NCBI RefSeq assembly: GCF_001556045.1
Contig: NZ_LSIC01000097.1
Span: forward strand, 1-23,187
Length of the DNA: 23,187 nucleotides
DNA from: Bradyrhizobium sp. CCH5-F6
GTDB taxonomy: Bacteria; Pseudomonadota; Alphaproteobacteria; Rhizobiales; Xanthobacteraceae
Direction of reading: 5' to 3'
In this document: positions 22,275 to 23,187 of the stretch, piece by piece
Layout of the letters: every line of letters begins with the position of its first letter
Position numbering within the stretch: the stretch's first letter is position 1
Position numbers and translations under genes: made by a program
Notes under the pieces: model-generated
The model's database searches: none
What the model was told of the DNA's origin: nothing
What the model saw: the letters and a program-made list of their open reading frames with translations, nothing else

Positions 22275-23187
22275 ATGACAGTTGGACTGAATTCGCAAAA
22301 CTATCTTTCAACCGAACCGCGCAAAACCATTCGATCCGTATTGCGCACCATGATTGTCGTTTGGGCTGCCCTGGCCGTCGGAATTCTCTCGATCTCGGGT
22401 GCGGGCGCAGCGACCTTGCTGGTGACCTCAACGGCCGACAGCGGCGCCGGCAGCCTGCGCGCGGCGATCGCCAGCGCCACCAGTGGCGACACCATCCAGT
22501 TTCAGGTCGGCGGCACCATCACGCTGGCGAGCGAGCTGCCGGTCATCACCAAGAACATCACTATCGATGGCAACGGCAACAACCCGGTGATCAGCGGCGC
22601 CGGCACCTATCGGCCGTTCTTCATCGGCGATGCCGGCACGACGGGCTCGATTTATGCGGTGACCTTGAAGAACCTCGCCATCGCCGATGCAGTTGCGCAA
22701 GGCGGGGCGGGCTTGGGTGCCGGTGCAGGTGCCGGCCTGGGCGGCGCCATCTTCGTGTCGAGTAACGGTGCGCTGACCTTAGCCAATGTCGCCGTCTCGA
22801 ATACCCAGGCCAAAGGAGGAAGCGTGCTGGATAATCCATCGCAGGTCGGGGGAGGCGGAGGCATGGGTGGCAAGTCGGCGCCTTACACGCCGGGAGGAGG
22901 CGGTGGATTGTTTGTCGGCTCGGACGACAACGGTTCGGGGGCTGGCGGCGGTCCAAGCGGCGGGGCACATCATGGTGGCAATGGCCCCCAGACCGGTGGT
23001 GCGGGTGGTTTCGCCAGCGGCGGAGGCGGCGGTTCGTCCAACGGGGGCCCCGTGGCCGGAGGCGCGGGCGGTTTCGGAGGTGGCGGGGGCGGCGCCAATG
23101 CTGGCGGAGCAACAACGGGCGGCGCGGGCGGCTACGGTGGCGGTGGCGGTTCCGCGGCCGGCTCGTCGACCTCGATCGGTGGGCCGG
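22275..23187 (+). CDS. Large secreted Gly-rich beta-helix/adhesin-type protein, 5' part
   Basis: The reading frame is open for 304 codons and runs off the right edge. The ATG at 22275 has AGGA (22266-22269) five bases upstream. An extended N-terminus leads to a hydrophobic signal (about 26-43) with cleavage likely after GAGA (45). Next comes a module, VTSTADSGAGSLRAAIASAT, then SGDTIQF. This is the start seen in many right-handed beta-helix surface proteins and autotransporters. ITIDGNGNNPVISG and LKNLAIADA are parallel beta-helix rungs. From about residue 143 the chain is dominated by glycine with three imperfect 20-residue repeats. An autotransporter barrel may follow outside the window; this cannot be seen. 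It is divergent from the AraC gene. Confidence 0.75.
   Translation, partial: MTVGLNSQNYLSTEPRKTIRSVLRTMIVVWAALAVGILSISGAGAATLLVTSTADSGAGSLRAAIASATSGDTIQFQVGGTITLASELPVITKNITIDGNGNNPVISGAGTYRPFFIGDAGTTGSIYAVTLKNLAIADAVAQGGAGLGAGAGAGLGGAIFVSSNGALTLANVAVSNTQAKGGSVLDNPSQVGGGGGMGGKSAPYTPGGGGGLFVGSDDNGSGAGGGPSGGAHHGGNGPQTGGAGGFASGGGGGSSNGGPVAGGAGGFGGGGGGANAGGATTGGAGGYGGGGGSAAGSSTSIGGP
22992..23174 (+). repeat. Three tandem Gly-rich coding repeats
   Basis: Units at 22992-23054, 23055-23114 and 23115-23174 encode TGGAGGFASGGGGG, AGGAGGFGGGGGGAN and TGGAGGYGGGGGSAAG starts respectively, each about 20 residues. They share the core GGAGG-F/Y-x-GGGG. Codons differ between units, so the array is maintained or old, not a recent slippage product. 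Confidence 0.65.

Noticed and set aside
22621..23115. Arg/Pro/His-rich minus-strand frame opposite the Gly-rich repeats
   Set aside because: It is the reverse complement of glycine codons (GGC/GGT becoming Pro/Ala/Arg codons) and follows from the repeat composition of the plus-strand gene.

Overview
The window is high-GC DNA whose gene content, alphaproteobacterial-type Tat-exported binding proteins and small Cys-rich exported proteins point to Bradyrhizobium or a close relative in the Nitrobacteraceae. This placement rests on protein and repeat resemblance recalled from memory; no search was run. There is no IS element, CRISPR array or phage module. It reads as ordinary chromosome with two accessory transport/catabolic cassettes.

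Layout. 1-590: a dispersed-type structured palindromic repeat, then tRNA-Leu(CAA) on the minus strand with a good promoter. 593-2224: a DsbB-type disulfide oxidoreductase converging on an AbrB-family membrane protein. 2324-3297: two divergent small exported proteins, one PsiF-like and one with two Cys/Trp modules. 3343-4905: a TetR regulator divergent from two hotdog-fold thioesterases, with several palindromic operator candidates between them. 4944-5027: a remnant of a CidA/LrgA gene. 5169-5831: a Tat-exported DsbA-like protein. 5907-8261 (minus): a small anchored protein, an alpha/beta hydrolase and an HtrA-like protein that has lost all three catalytic residues.

8549-15849 (plus): an AbgB-like M20 amidohydrolase followed by a complete five-gene oligopeptide-type ABC importer (binding protein, two permeases, two ATPases). 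15883-20677 (minus, convergent): a TRAP importer (DctP, DctQ, DctM) continuing into an amidase-signature hydrolase and a 57-residue two-helix membrane protein that overlaps the amidase by 4 bases. An AraC-family regulator (20981-21997) lies upstream on the same strand. The two cassettes meet tail to tail. Each pairs an importer with an amide-bond hydrolase, suggesting uptake and hydrolysis of peptides, amides or N-acyl compounds; the substrates cannot be read from sequence.

22275 to the right edge: the 5' part of a large secreted Gly-rich beta-helix/adhesin-type protein, open at the window end.

The items most worth a second look are the triad-less HtrA homologue beside a hydrolase, the TetR operator cluster, the TRAP-amidase-small-membrane-protein operon, the CidA/LrgA remnant, and a 9-bp motif shared by the upstream regions of the M20 and TRAP operons.
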